Shown here in pieces: positions 54,398-61,422 of a stretch of DNA of 64,000 nt. Each line of letters opens with the position of its first letter. The stretch's first letter is position 1. Both the position numbers and the translations under genes were made by a program. Below the pieces are notes generated by a model. That model was given only the letters and a program-made list of their open reading frames with translations, searched no databases and was not told the DNA's origin. This DNA comes from Rhodovastum atsumiense (GTDB lineage Bacteria > Pseudomonadota > Alphaproteobacteria > Acetobacterales > Acetobacteraceae): NCBI RefSeq assembly GCF_937425535.1, contig NZ_OW485601.1, positions 3,765,501 through 3,829,500 on the forward strand, in the 5' to 3' direction.

Positions 54398-55585
54398 TCA
54401 GGCCGTGCAGCCCGAGGGCACGCCGCCCCCGCACCGGCCGCGGACCAGCAGGCTCGACCAGGCCAGGCCGAGCAGCAGTGCCGAGGCGCCCAGCACGCCG
54501 CCGGCCCCCAGGCGCGGATAAAGCTGGCCGGCGAGTGCGGCCCCGGTGGCCATGCCGGTGAAGATCAGCGAGGCGGTGAGGGCCAGCCCGATGCCCCGGT
54601 GGGCCGCCATCACCTCGGCCACGCGGCGCTGCTGCGAGGGCCAGAGGATGTCGGTGGCGAAGGCCCAGACCACCAGGGCGGGAAACAGCACCGCGAGGTG
54701 GCGCGGCAGCACGCAGAGCAGGGCGATGTCGGCCAGCAGCAGGGCGATGCCTGCTGCCAGCAGCCGCCCGGCGTCGTGGCGCGTGGCGAGGCGGGTGACC
54801 ACCAGGTTGCCCAGGATGCCGGCGATCCCCAGCACTGCCAGCGCGATCGAGGTCATGCCCTCGTCGGCGCCATAGGCGTCCCGCAGCGCCGGGCCGATCA
54901 CCGACAGGCTGGTGTAGACCCCGGCGGCAAGGAAGAACGCCACCAGCAGCGCCGCCACGTTGCCCCGGTCCGCCAGCAGCCGCGCCATGGTCCGCAGGCT
55001 GGTGCCCTCGCCGCTGGCCCCTTCCGGCACCCGGGCCCGCATCAGCAGTGCGGTGAGCAGCCCGGTGGCGCCGATCGCCGCGAACATCACGCGCACGCCG
55101 GCATGCGTTGCCAGCCACGCCGCCAGCGGCAGGCCGGCCACGCCCGCGACGCTCAGTCCCAGCAGCACGGTGGCGATGGCCGCGCCGCGCAGCTGCGGTG
55201 CCACCAGATCGGCGGCGAGCGCGCCGAGCACCGGCCCGATCAGCGCCGCCCCCAGCCCCATGACGATGCGCGCCGCCACCAGCACCGGGTAGTCCGGTGC
55301 CAGCGCCAGCACCAGCGCGGCCAGGCTGAAGATCGCCAGCCCGGTCAGCACCTGGCGGCGGCGGGCGACATGGCCGATGGCCACCTGCAGCAGCGGCGCG
55401 GCGAGGGCGAAGGTGATGCCGAAGGCCGTCATCAGGAAGGTGCCCTGGGCGAGCGAGAGCTGCCAGGTCGCGGTGATCGGCAGCAGGGCTGCGATCACCG
55501 CCATGGCACCGGTCGCCTGCACGAAATAGGCGAGGCTGAGGATGCGCAGCGCGGTCAGGCTGCGCGCGGGAAGGGCGGGGGGCAT
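54398..55585 (-). CDS. MFS transporter (drug efflux type)
   Basis: A 395-residue, 12-helix transporter: LTALRILSLAYFVQATGAMA at the start, loop 2-3 as LLQVAIGHVARRRQVLTGLA, motif C-like GLGAALIGPVLGALAADLVA in helix 5 region and a half-repeat in the C-terminus. It is last in a minus-strand run of SDR, SDR, MFS that is divergent from a GlxA-type regulator, so it probably exports or imports a compound handled by the two reductases. Confidence 0.9.
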   Translation of the reverse strand: MPPALPARSLTALRILSLAYFVQATGAMAVIAALLPITATWQLSLAQGTFLMTAFGITFALAAPLLQVAIGHVARRRQVLTGLAIFSLAALVLALAPDYPVLVAARIVMGLGAALIGPVLGALAADLVAPQLRGAAIATVLLGLSVAGVAGLPLAAWLATHAGVRVMFAAIGATGLLTALLMRARVPEGASGEGTSLRTMARLLADRGNVAALLVAFFLAAGVYTSLSVIGPALRDAYGADEGMTSIALAVLGIAGILGNLVVTRLATRHDAGRLLAAGIALLLADIALLCVLPRHLAVLFPALVVWAFATDILWPSQQRRVAEVMAAHRGIGLALTASLIFTGMATGAALAGQLYPRLGAGGVLGASALLLGLAWSSLLVRGRCGGGVPSGCTA

Positions 55586-55641
55586 GGGGGGCTCCGGCAG
55601 GGGGGGCGCCCGCCACAGGTGGGCGGGCGCGGTGCGGTGGG

Positions 55642-56406
55642 TCAGGCGGCCACGGGGATGGGGCGGGCTACCAGCGAGAGGTTGAACTGGTTGACCAGGG
55701 CGTGCTCGCCGGGGCCGGGATTGGCGCGGGCCGGACGGACGCGCTCGACCAGCACTTCCTCGGCGTCGGTGGCGAGGGCGGCCATCGTCTCCGCGATGAA
55801 GGCATCGAGCGGCATGGCGCGGTCGTCGCCGCTTTTGTGGATCAGGTCGGTATCCACCCAGGGCGGGGCAATTTCCTGCACGCGCACATTGGTCTCGCGC
55901 AGCATGAAGCGCTGCGACAGCGCATAGGAATGCAGTGCCGCCTTGGTGGCGGAATAGACCGCCGTCGCCGCCAGCGGCAGGAAGGCCAGCACCGAACTGG
56001 TATACAGGATGGTCGCGCGCGGCTGGTGCTTCAGCGTTTCGATCAGCGCCGAGGTCATGCGGATCGGCCCGAGCAGGTTGGTTTCGATCAGCCGCCGCGC
56101 CGCCGCGTCGTCCATTTCGGCGGAGGCATCGTCGAAGGTCATGATGCCGGCGTTGTTGAGCAGCACGTTCAGCGTGGGCTCTTCCTGCCGCAGCCGTGCC
56201 GCCACCGCCTCGATGTCGGCCGGGTCGGTGATGTCCAGGCGGATGCCGCGCAGGCCCGGATTGGCGGCGGCGACGGCATCCAGCAGATCCTGCCGCCGGC
56301 CGGAGATGATCACCCGGTTGCCGCGCCGGTGCAGCGCCTCGGCGAGGCCGCGACCGATGCCGGAGGTGCCGCCGGTGATGAAGATGGTGTTGCCGGTCAG
56401 GTCCAT
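55642..56406 (-). CDS. SDR family oxidoreductase (DltE-like)
   Basis: A 254-residue short-chain dehydrogenase. Cofactor motif TIFITGGTSGIGRGLAEAL, NNAG motif LNVLLNNAGIMTF and catalytic YxxxK in TAVYSATKAALHSYALS. The arrangement resembles DltE. It lies 29 bases after the preceding SDR gene and 56 bases before the MFS gene, in one operon. Confidence 0.92.
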   Translation of the reverse strand: MDLTGNTIFITGGTSGIGRGLAEALHRRGNRVIISGRRQDLLDAVAAANPGLRGIRLDITDPADIEAVAARLRQEEPTLNVLLNNAGIMTFDDASAEMDDAAARRLIETNLLGPIRMTSALIETLKHQPRATILYTSSVLAFLPLAATAVYSATKAALHSYALSQRFMLRETNVRVQEIAPPWVDTDLIHKSGDDRAMPLDAFIAETMAALATDAEEVLVERVRPARANPGPGEHALVNQFNLSLVARPIPVAA

Positions 56407-56435
56407 GGTCTTTGCTCCCAGGGGTGGAGAGGGGG

Positions 56436-57254
56436 TCAGGCGGCCCGGTGCAGGCCGTAGCGGGGGGCGGGGGCGGTCGCGGACAGGTGCGCCGCCATCG
56501 CCGTGCGGGCGGCTTCGAAGCGCTGCCATTCGGTGATGTCGGCCAGCGCCGGGATGGTGACGACCTCGCCCTGGTCGAAGCCCGCGAGCGCGGCGTCCAC
56601 CATGTCCTCGGCGCGCATGGTGATGCCGGGCGGCAGTTGCTCCAGGTTCAGCCCGCCGCGCGGCCAGAACTCGGTCGCGGTGGCGCCGGGCAGCACCGCC
56701 TGCACGCGGATGCCCTTGCCGCCCAGCTCGTGCTGCAGCGAGGTGGTGAAGGCGTGCACGAACGCCTTGCTGCCGCCATAGACGCCGTTCAGCAGCTCCG
56801 GCGCGAGGCTGACGATCGAGGCGATGTTGATGATCGCGCCGGTGCCGCGCGCCACCATGCCCGGCGCCACCGCATAGGTCAGGCGGGTGAGGGCGATGAC
56901 GTTCAGCCGGATCATCGCTTCCATCGTGTCGACGTCGCTGTCCAGCAGCGGCGCGAAGGTGCCGAAGCCGGCATTGTTCACCAGCAGTGTCACGCTGGCG
57001 TCCCGGCGCAACGTCGCCTCCACCCCGGCCAGCGCGGCGGGATCGGCGAGATCGGCGGCGAGCACCTCGACGGCGCGTCCGGTTTCGTTGCTGATCCGCT
57101 GCGCCTGGGCCGTCAGCCGGTCGCGGCTGCGGGCGATCAGGATCAGGTCGTGGCCGCGGCGGGCCAGCCGGTCGGCATAGATCGCGCCGATGCCCGAGGA
57201 CGCGCCGGTAACGACGGCCGTGCCCTTGTCGCTGTGGGTGTCGTTGCGGGTCAT
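56436..57254 (-). CDS. SDR family oxidoreductase
   Basis: A 272-residue short-chain dehydrogenase. Cofactor motif AVVTGASSGIGAIYADRLA, NNAG motif TLLVNNAGFGTF, catalytic Ser in NIASIVSLAPELL and YxxxK in GVYGGSKAFVHAFT. It is first in the SDR-SDR-MFS operon and divergent from the GlxA-type regulator, with a palindrome in the shared promoter. Substrate unknown. Confidence 0.93.
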   Translation of the reverse strand: MTRNDTHSDKGTAVVTGASSGIGAIYADRLARRGHDLILIARSRDRLTAQAQRISNETGRAVEVLAADLADPAALAGVEATLRRDASVTLLVNNAGFGTFAPLLDSDVDTMEAMIRLNVIALTRLTYAVAPGMVARGTGAIINIASIVSLAPELLNGVYGGSKAFVHAFTTSLQHELGGKGIRVQAVLPGATATEFWPRGGLNLEQLPPGITMRAEDMVDAALAGFDQGEVVTIPALADITEWQRFEAARTAMAAHLSATAPAPRYGLHRAA

Positions 57255-57319
57255 GTCGGGGGCTCCATCGTTTGCTTGCGATGGCCGGACCGTAGGCCGG
57301 CTTCCCCATGGCCGAAATG

Positions 57320-57334
57320 ACGTATAACATACGT
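57320..57334. promoter_or_regulatory. Perfect palindromic operator between the SDR operon and the GlxA-type regulator
   Basis: ACGTAT-AAC-ATACGT is a perfect 6+6 dyad. It lies 66 bases upstream of the SDR start and 35 bases upstream of the regulator start, in a locally AT-rich patch. It is the natural site for the divergent AraC-type regulator or another repressor. Confidence 0.5.
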
Positions 57335-57368
57335 TTTCAGGACATCGGCTGACGCAGGAGGGACCCAC

Positions 57369-58319
57369 ATGCCGCAGGTGGGATTCGTCATCTTCCCGGA
57401 CTTCCAGGTCGCCGCGCTCTCCGCCCAGGCGGCGTTCGAATTCGCCAACCTGGTGGCGCGGGAGCCGTTCTACACGCTGGTGCTGACCTCGATCCCCGGC
57501 GGGATGGTGCGCAGCTCGCTGGGTTTCCAGGTGGAGACGCAGGCGCTTGCCACGCATCCGTCCTTCGACACGCTGATGATCACCGGCGGCAACCTGCCCA
57601 ATGACCGGCTGACGGCGGCGGATCTCGCGGTGATCCGCCGGCACAGCGCGGAGGCCCGCCGCACCGCCGGCATCTGCACCGGCGCCTTCGTGCTGGCGCA
57701 GGCGGGGCTGCTGCGCGGGCGCCGCGCCACCACCCACTGGCTGTTCGGCCGGCAGATGCAGCTGCGCTTCCCGGAGGTCGAGGTCGAGGAGGACCGGATC
57801 TTCATCAATGAAGGCCCCATCTGGACCTCGGCGGGGATGACCGCCGGGCTCGATCTCGCGGTGGCGATGGTGGAGAAGGACCTCGGCGCGGAGGTGGCGC
57901 GCTCGGTCGCGCGCAAGCTGGTGATGCACCATCGCCGCGCCGGCGGGCAGTCGCAGCATTCGGAATTGCTGGAACTCGCGGCCAGTTCCGACCGCATCCA
58001 GAAGGCGCTGATCTACGCGAAGGAAAATCTCGGCCAGGCGCTGACGGTGGAGCGGCTGGCCGAGGTGGCCAGCCTGAGTCCGCGCCAGTTCAGCCGCGCC
58101 TTCCGCGCCGAGACGGGCCAGACGCCGGCCCGGGCGATCGAGCAACTGCGCCTGGAGGCGGCCCGCATCCTGCTGGAGGACAGCCGCCATCCGCTCGATG
58201 TGGTGGCGCGCGAGACGGGGTTCCTGGACCCGCGGCGCATGCGCGAATCCTTCCTGCGCGTCTACGGGCAGCCGCCGCAGGTGATGCGTCGGGCGGCACG
58301 GGAACGCAGCGCCGCGTAG
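57369..58319 (+). CDS. GlxA-family transcriptional regulator (DJ-1/PfpI domain + AraC HTH)
   Basis: A 316-residue regulator. The N-terminal DJ-1/PfpI-like domain begins PQVGFVIFPDFQVAALSAQA and has the nucleophile-elbow phrase RRTAGICTGAFVLAQAGLL. The C-terminal double HTH includes LTVERLAEVASLSPRQFSRA and LDVVARETGFLDPRRMRESF. GGAGG stands 9 bases before the ATG. Divergent to the SDR-SDR-MFS operon, which is the likely regulon. Confidence 0.93.
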   Translation: MPQVGFVIFPDFQVAALSAQAAFEFANLVAREPFYTLVLTSIPGGMVRSSLGFQVETQALATHPSFDTLMITGGNLPNDRLTAADLAVIRRHSAEARRTAGICTGAFVLAQAGLLRGRRATTHWLFGRQMQLRFPEVEVEEDRIFINEGPIWTSAGMTAGLDLAVAMVEKDLGAEVARSVARKLVMHHRRAGGQSQHSELLELAASSDRIQKALIYAKENLGQALTVERLAEVASLSPRQFSRAFRAETGQTPARAIEQLRLEAARILLEDSRHPLDVVARETGFLDPRRMRESFLRVYGQPPQVMRRAARERSAA

Positions 58320-58392
58320 GCCTGCGGTTCCGCTTCCCGGCCCGTCCGGTCCCGGGACTGTGAATGCCGTCCCGATACGCTAGATTTCCTGC

Positions 58393-58743
58393 ATGATCAG
58401 GACCCCGCCTCTGACCAGGCCTTCGCGGCGCAAGCAGGTAGCCGACGCACCATCCCGCCTGTCTGACCGGCAGTTCGCCGCGATCGCAAGGGCGCTGGCG
58501 GACCCCCGGCGATACGGCATCATCAGCGAGATCGCGTCGGCCCCCGGCCCCTTGCCGTGCTGCGCCCTGAAGGCGGCCGAGGCGGTCAGCGCCGCCACTA
58601 TTTCACACCACATCAAGAGCCTGGAGGCAGCCGGGCTGATTGCCGTCGTCCGCGAGGGCAAGTTCGCGCGCCTGACCTTCCGGCGCGACACCTTCGAGGC
58701 CTACCTGCGGCAGCTTGCCGGCGCCCTGCGACCGCCGCCTTGA
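58393..58743 (+). CDS. ArsR-family transcriptional regulator
   Basis: A 116-residue winged-helix repressor: FAAIARALADPRRYGIISEI, the recognition helix AVSAATISHHIKSLEAAGLI and the wing VREGKFARLTFRRDTFEAYL. A cysteine pair CCALK occurs mid-domain, but the usual metal-site CxC motif is absent. It is 66 bases upstream of an SDR gene, and a dyad between them is a likely operator, giving a repressor/target unit. Confidence 0.92.
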   Translation: MIRTPPLTRPSRRKQVADAPSRLSDRQFAAIARALADPRRYGIISEIASAPGPLPCCALKAAEAVSAATISHHIKSLEAAGLIAVVREGKFARLTFRRDTFEAYLRQLAGALRPPP

Positions 58744-58764
58744 CATCCGGCCAATGCGGAACAC

Positions 58765-58780
58765 TTAGACACCCATCTAA
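58765..58780. promoter_or_regulatory. Dyad between the ArsR gene and the SDR gene
   Basis: TTAGA-CACCCA-TCTAA is a perfect 5+5 inverted repeat 29 bases before the SDR start codon, in an AT-rich patch (CTAACTATTATCC follows) that probably includes the promoter. It fits an ArsR-type operator. Confidence 0.5.
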
Positions 58781-58809
58781 CTATTATCCGCAAAGGTCGA
58801 AGCAGAGCG

Positions 58810-59556
58810 ATGAGCAAGCTGGCAGGCAAGGTGGCCGTCGTCACCGGCGCCTCGAAGGGAATCGGCGCCGGGATCGCCAGATCGCTGGCGGCCGAGGGCG
58901 CCGCGGTGGTGGTGAACTATGCGAGCAGCCGCGAGGACGCCGACAAGGTGGTCGCCGACATCGTGGGCCAGGGCGGCAAGGCGGTGGCGGTGCAGGGAAG
59001 CGTCGCCGTGGCCGCCGACGTGGACCGGATCTTCGCCGAGGCACGGAGCGCTTTCGGAAAGGTCGATATCCTCGTGAACAACGCCGGGGTCTACCGGTCC
59101 GGCCCGATCGAGGAGGTCACCGAGGCGGAGTTCCACCGGCAATTCGACACCAACGTGCTTGGCCTCCTGCTCGCGACCAAGGCGGCCGTTGCCCAGTTCG
59201 GCCCGGACGGTGGCAGCGTGGTCAATATCAGCTCGCTGGTGACCCGCCTGACGCCGCCGGGTTTCTCCATCTATAATGCCACGAAGGGCGCCGTGGATGC
59301 GATCACGCGGAGCCTCGCCAGGGAACTCGGCCCCCGCGGGATCCGTGTCAACGCCATCAATCCGGGCGTGGTCGAGACGGAAGGCACCCATGCCGCGGGC
59401 ATCATCAGCGGCGGTTTTGCCGCGCAGGCGGCGCAGCAGACGCCGCTTGGCCGCATCGGACAGCCGGCCGACATCGCCTCCGTCGCGGTGTTTCTTGCCT
59501 CCGACGACGCCCGCTGGGTGACCGGCGAAATCCTGTTCGTCTCCGGCGGCATGTAG
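58810..59556 (+). CDS. SDR family oxidoreductase (3-oxoacyl-ACP reductase-like)
   Basis: A 248-residue classical SDR. Cofactor motif AVVTGASKGIGAGIARSLA, NNAG motif DILVNNAGVYRSG, catalytic Ser in VVNISSLVTRLTP and YxxxK in SIYNATKGAVDAITRSLA, with an AINPGVVETEGTHAAG loop and C-terminal GEILFVSGGM. It is an FabG-like reductase of unknown substrate, probably repressed by the ArsR protein just upstream. Confidence 0.94.
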   Translation: MSKLAGKVAVVTGASKGIGAGIARSLAAEGAAVVVNYASSREDADKVVADIVGQGGKAVAVQGSVAVAADVDRIFAEARSAFGKVDILVNNAGVYRSGPIEEVTEAEFHRQFDTNVLGLLLATKAAVAQFGPDGGSVVNISSLVTRLTPPGFSIYNATKGAVDAITRSLARELGPRGIRVNAINPGVVETEGTHAAGIISGGFAAQAAQQTPLGRIGQPADIASVAVFLASDDARWVTGEILFVSGGM

Positions 59557-59589
59557 CTGTTCCCGCGTGCCATCGAAACCGGGGTGAAG

Positions 59590-59625
59590 ACGGATGGACG
59601 GCATACGCGTGTGCCGTCCATCCGT
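59590..59625. terminator. Bidirectional hairpin between convergent SDR and GNAT genes
   Basis: ACGGATGGACGGCA pairs perfectly with TGCCGTCCATCCGT around an 8-base loop. It lies 33 bases after the SDR stop and 35 bases beyond the GNAT stop. Confidence 0.75.
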
Positions 59626-59660
59626 CGGCGGTTCTGCTGCGGGGCGGATCCCGATACCGC

Positions 59661-60095
59661 CTAACGGAAGCGCTTTTGGAAGAAGATACGGCTATGTCCG
59701 GGCGGATAATCTTCGATTTCGCCGAAGCGTATGAATCCTGATTTTTCGTAGAAGCCGGGCGCCTGATAACTGAATGTATCGACCCAGGCGCCGATGCAGC
59801 CACGTCGGGCGCCCTCGTTTTCTGCCAGCCTCATCACTTCGGACCCCAATCCCGAGCCCCGATAAACCTCCGGAACAAAAAGCAGCTCTATCGTTAGCCA
59901 CTTCCAGGATGTTCGGCCCCAAAGCCCGCCGACGATTGTACCCTCGGTGGGCTCCTTGATGAGCACGGCAAGGGGAGTGCGTCCGTGCTCCCCCGCCCGG
60001 CCAACATTGAAGGCCAGAAGCGGGTCCAGAATGCAACTGCGCGCCACCTCGTCAGGCGTGCTGGTCAGTATGAGGTCCGGCTTGACAGACACCAT
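59661..60095 (-). CDS. GNAT family N-acetyltransferase
   Basis: A 144-residue acetyltransferase. Motif A is LLFVPEVYRGSGLGSEVMRL followed by AENEGARRGCIGAWVDTFSY, and the C-terminal motif is APGFYEKSGFIRFGEIEDYP. The sequence is distinctly less GC-rich than its neighbours, a possible sign of transfer. Substrate unknown. Confidence 0.9.
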   Translation of the reverse strand: MVSVKPDLILTSTPDEVARSCILDPLLAFNVGRAGEHGRTPLAVLIKEPTEGTIVGGLWGRTSWKWLTIELLFVPEVYRGSGLGSEVMRLAENEGARRGCIGAWVDTFSYQAPGFYEKSGFIRFGEIEDYPPGHSRIFFQKRFR

Positions 60096-60167
60096 GCCCG
60101 ATAGCCCGCATTTTCATGCCGATTACGCCACAGACGGCGACCAGCGTCCAGACGGTGAAACGCCCTC

Positions 60168-61382
60168 TCAACGAACGGGATCGGGCCGCGAAGCCTGGCC
60201 TTCCTGCGCAAATCCCGGCGGCCTCAGCCGCCACGGATAGCCGTTGCGCGCCTTCTCATACCCGTACTCGAACAAAGCCCTCATATAGGCGGGTTCGAAC
60301 GACTGCCTGTGCTCCATCTGGAAGTCCGCGTCGATATAGGCCAGCCGGAAGCCGATGTGATCGCGTCGTGTCGTCTGGTAGATCCGCACCACGTCGTTCA
60401 GCCCGCTGAAATGGATCATCGTCGAGATCGAGCGCGCGGCGATGCGCATCAGCCGGCGTTCGGTGCTCGCCCATTCGGGGTCCATGCGGGCGTTGCGGAT
60501 GACATAGGCGATCCGCTCCCGCTGGATGCCACGGTCGCGCAGGCGGCGGCCGAGTTGCAGCGAGGGCGGGTAGAGGAAGACCTGCGCCGTGGCGCCGCCG
60601 TCCACGTGCATTTCCTGATACTGCCGGCCGCTGCTTTCAACATCGATCATCACCGGCGGGAAGGCGCCGGGGATCGAGGCGGAGGCGAGCAGGATGCTGC
60701 GGAACAGTGCCAGCGCCTCGGGATGGCCGCTGGCGGCGATGGCGCCGATGTTCCACAGCACAGGGCGTTGCAGGTCCAGGTTGGTGGTGCCGATCAGCAG
60801 CAACCGTCCCTTGGCGTATTCGCGGGCGATGGCGGCCAGCATGTCTTCGTTGGTATAGCGGCTGATCAGGCGATAGAGCGGCGCGGTATCAGCCAGTGCC
60901 TCGCCGAACAGCAGCGCCGAGCCCAGCCAGCGCAGCAGCACGATGTCGCGGCGCGCGGAACCCGTGTAGACCTCGCGCAGTTGCGTGTCGTAATCCGGGC
61001 CGAGGAAGGCGAACGGCGCGGTCAGCGCGCCGGTGGAGATGCCGGTGACCACCTGGAATTGCGGGCGCGTGCCGGCCGCACTCCAGCCCACCAGCAACCC
61101 GGCCCCGAAGGCGCCGTCGTCGCCGCCGCCGGAGATGGCAAGGAAGCTGGTCGTCGGACGGCGCCCGTCCGGGCCGGGCGGCGTGGTCGCGGCCTCGCGT
61201 TCGGACAGCCGGATGACTTCCTGCAACAGACCTTCCGGGCTGCGGTCGACCCAGAACCGGGCATTGGGGAGACCGAGCACCGCGATCGCCTCCGTGTCCG
61301 GGCCGGGCGGCGCCGGCACCCGCGTCAGCGCGCAGGCGGCCGGCAGGACCAGCAGCAGCATCGCGGCGAGCCAGCGCGCCAT
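60168..61382 (-). CDS. Patatin-like phospholipase lipoprotein
   Basis: A 404-residue lipid-anchored hydrolase. A lipobox-like LLLVLPAAC sits near residue 17. The patatin fold is shown by the oxyanion loop SFLAISGGGDDGAFGAGLL, the GxSxG nucleophile Ser116 (VVTGISTGALTAPFAFLG) and the catalytic Asp261 in MHVDGGATAQVFL (DGG). It would act at the cell envelope on phospholipids or lysophospholipids. It lies 40 bases beyond the RND pump gene on the same strand. Confidence 0.92.
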   Translation of the reverse strand: MARWLAAMLLLVLPAACALTRVPAPPGPDTEAIAVLGLPNARFWVDRSPEGLLQEVIRLSEREAATTPPGPDGRRPTTSFLAISGGGDDGAFGAGLLVGWSAAGTRPQFQVVTGISTGALTAPFAFLGPDYDTQLREVYTGSARRDIVLLRWLGSALLFGEALADTAPLYRLISRYTNEDMLAAIAREYAKGRLLLIGTTNLDLQRPVLWNIGAIAASGHPEALALFRSILLASASIPGAFPPVMIDVESSGRQYQEMHVDGGATAQVFLYPPSLQLGRRLRDRGIQRERIAYVIRNARMDPEWASTERRLMRIAARSISTMIHFSGLNDVVRIYQTTRRDHIGFRLAYIDADFQMEHRQSFEPAYMRALFEYGYEKARNGYPWRLRPPGFAQEGQASRPDPVR

Positions 61383-61422
61383 CGCCTCCCCCCATGACGG
61401 AGCCGGGGCGGGCGCCGCCGGT

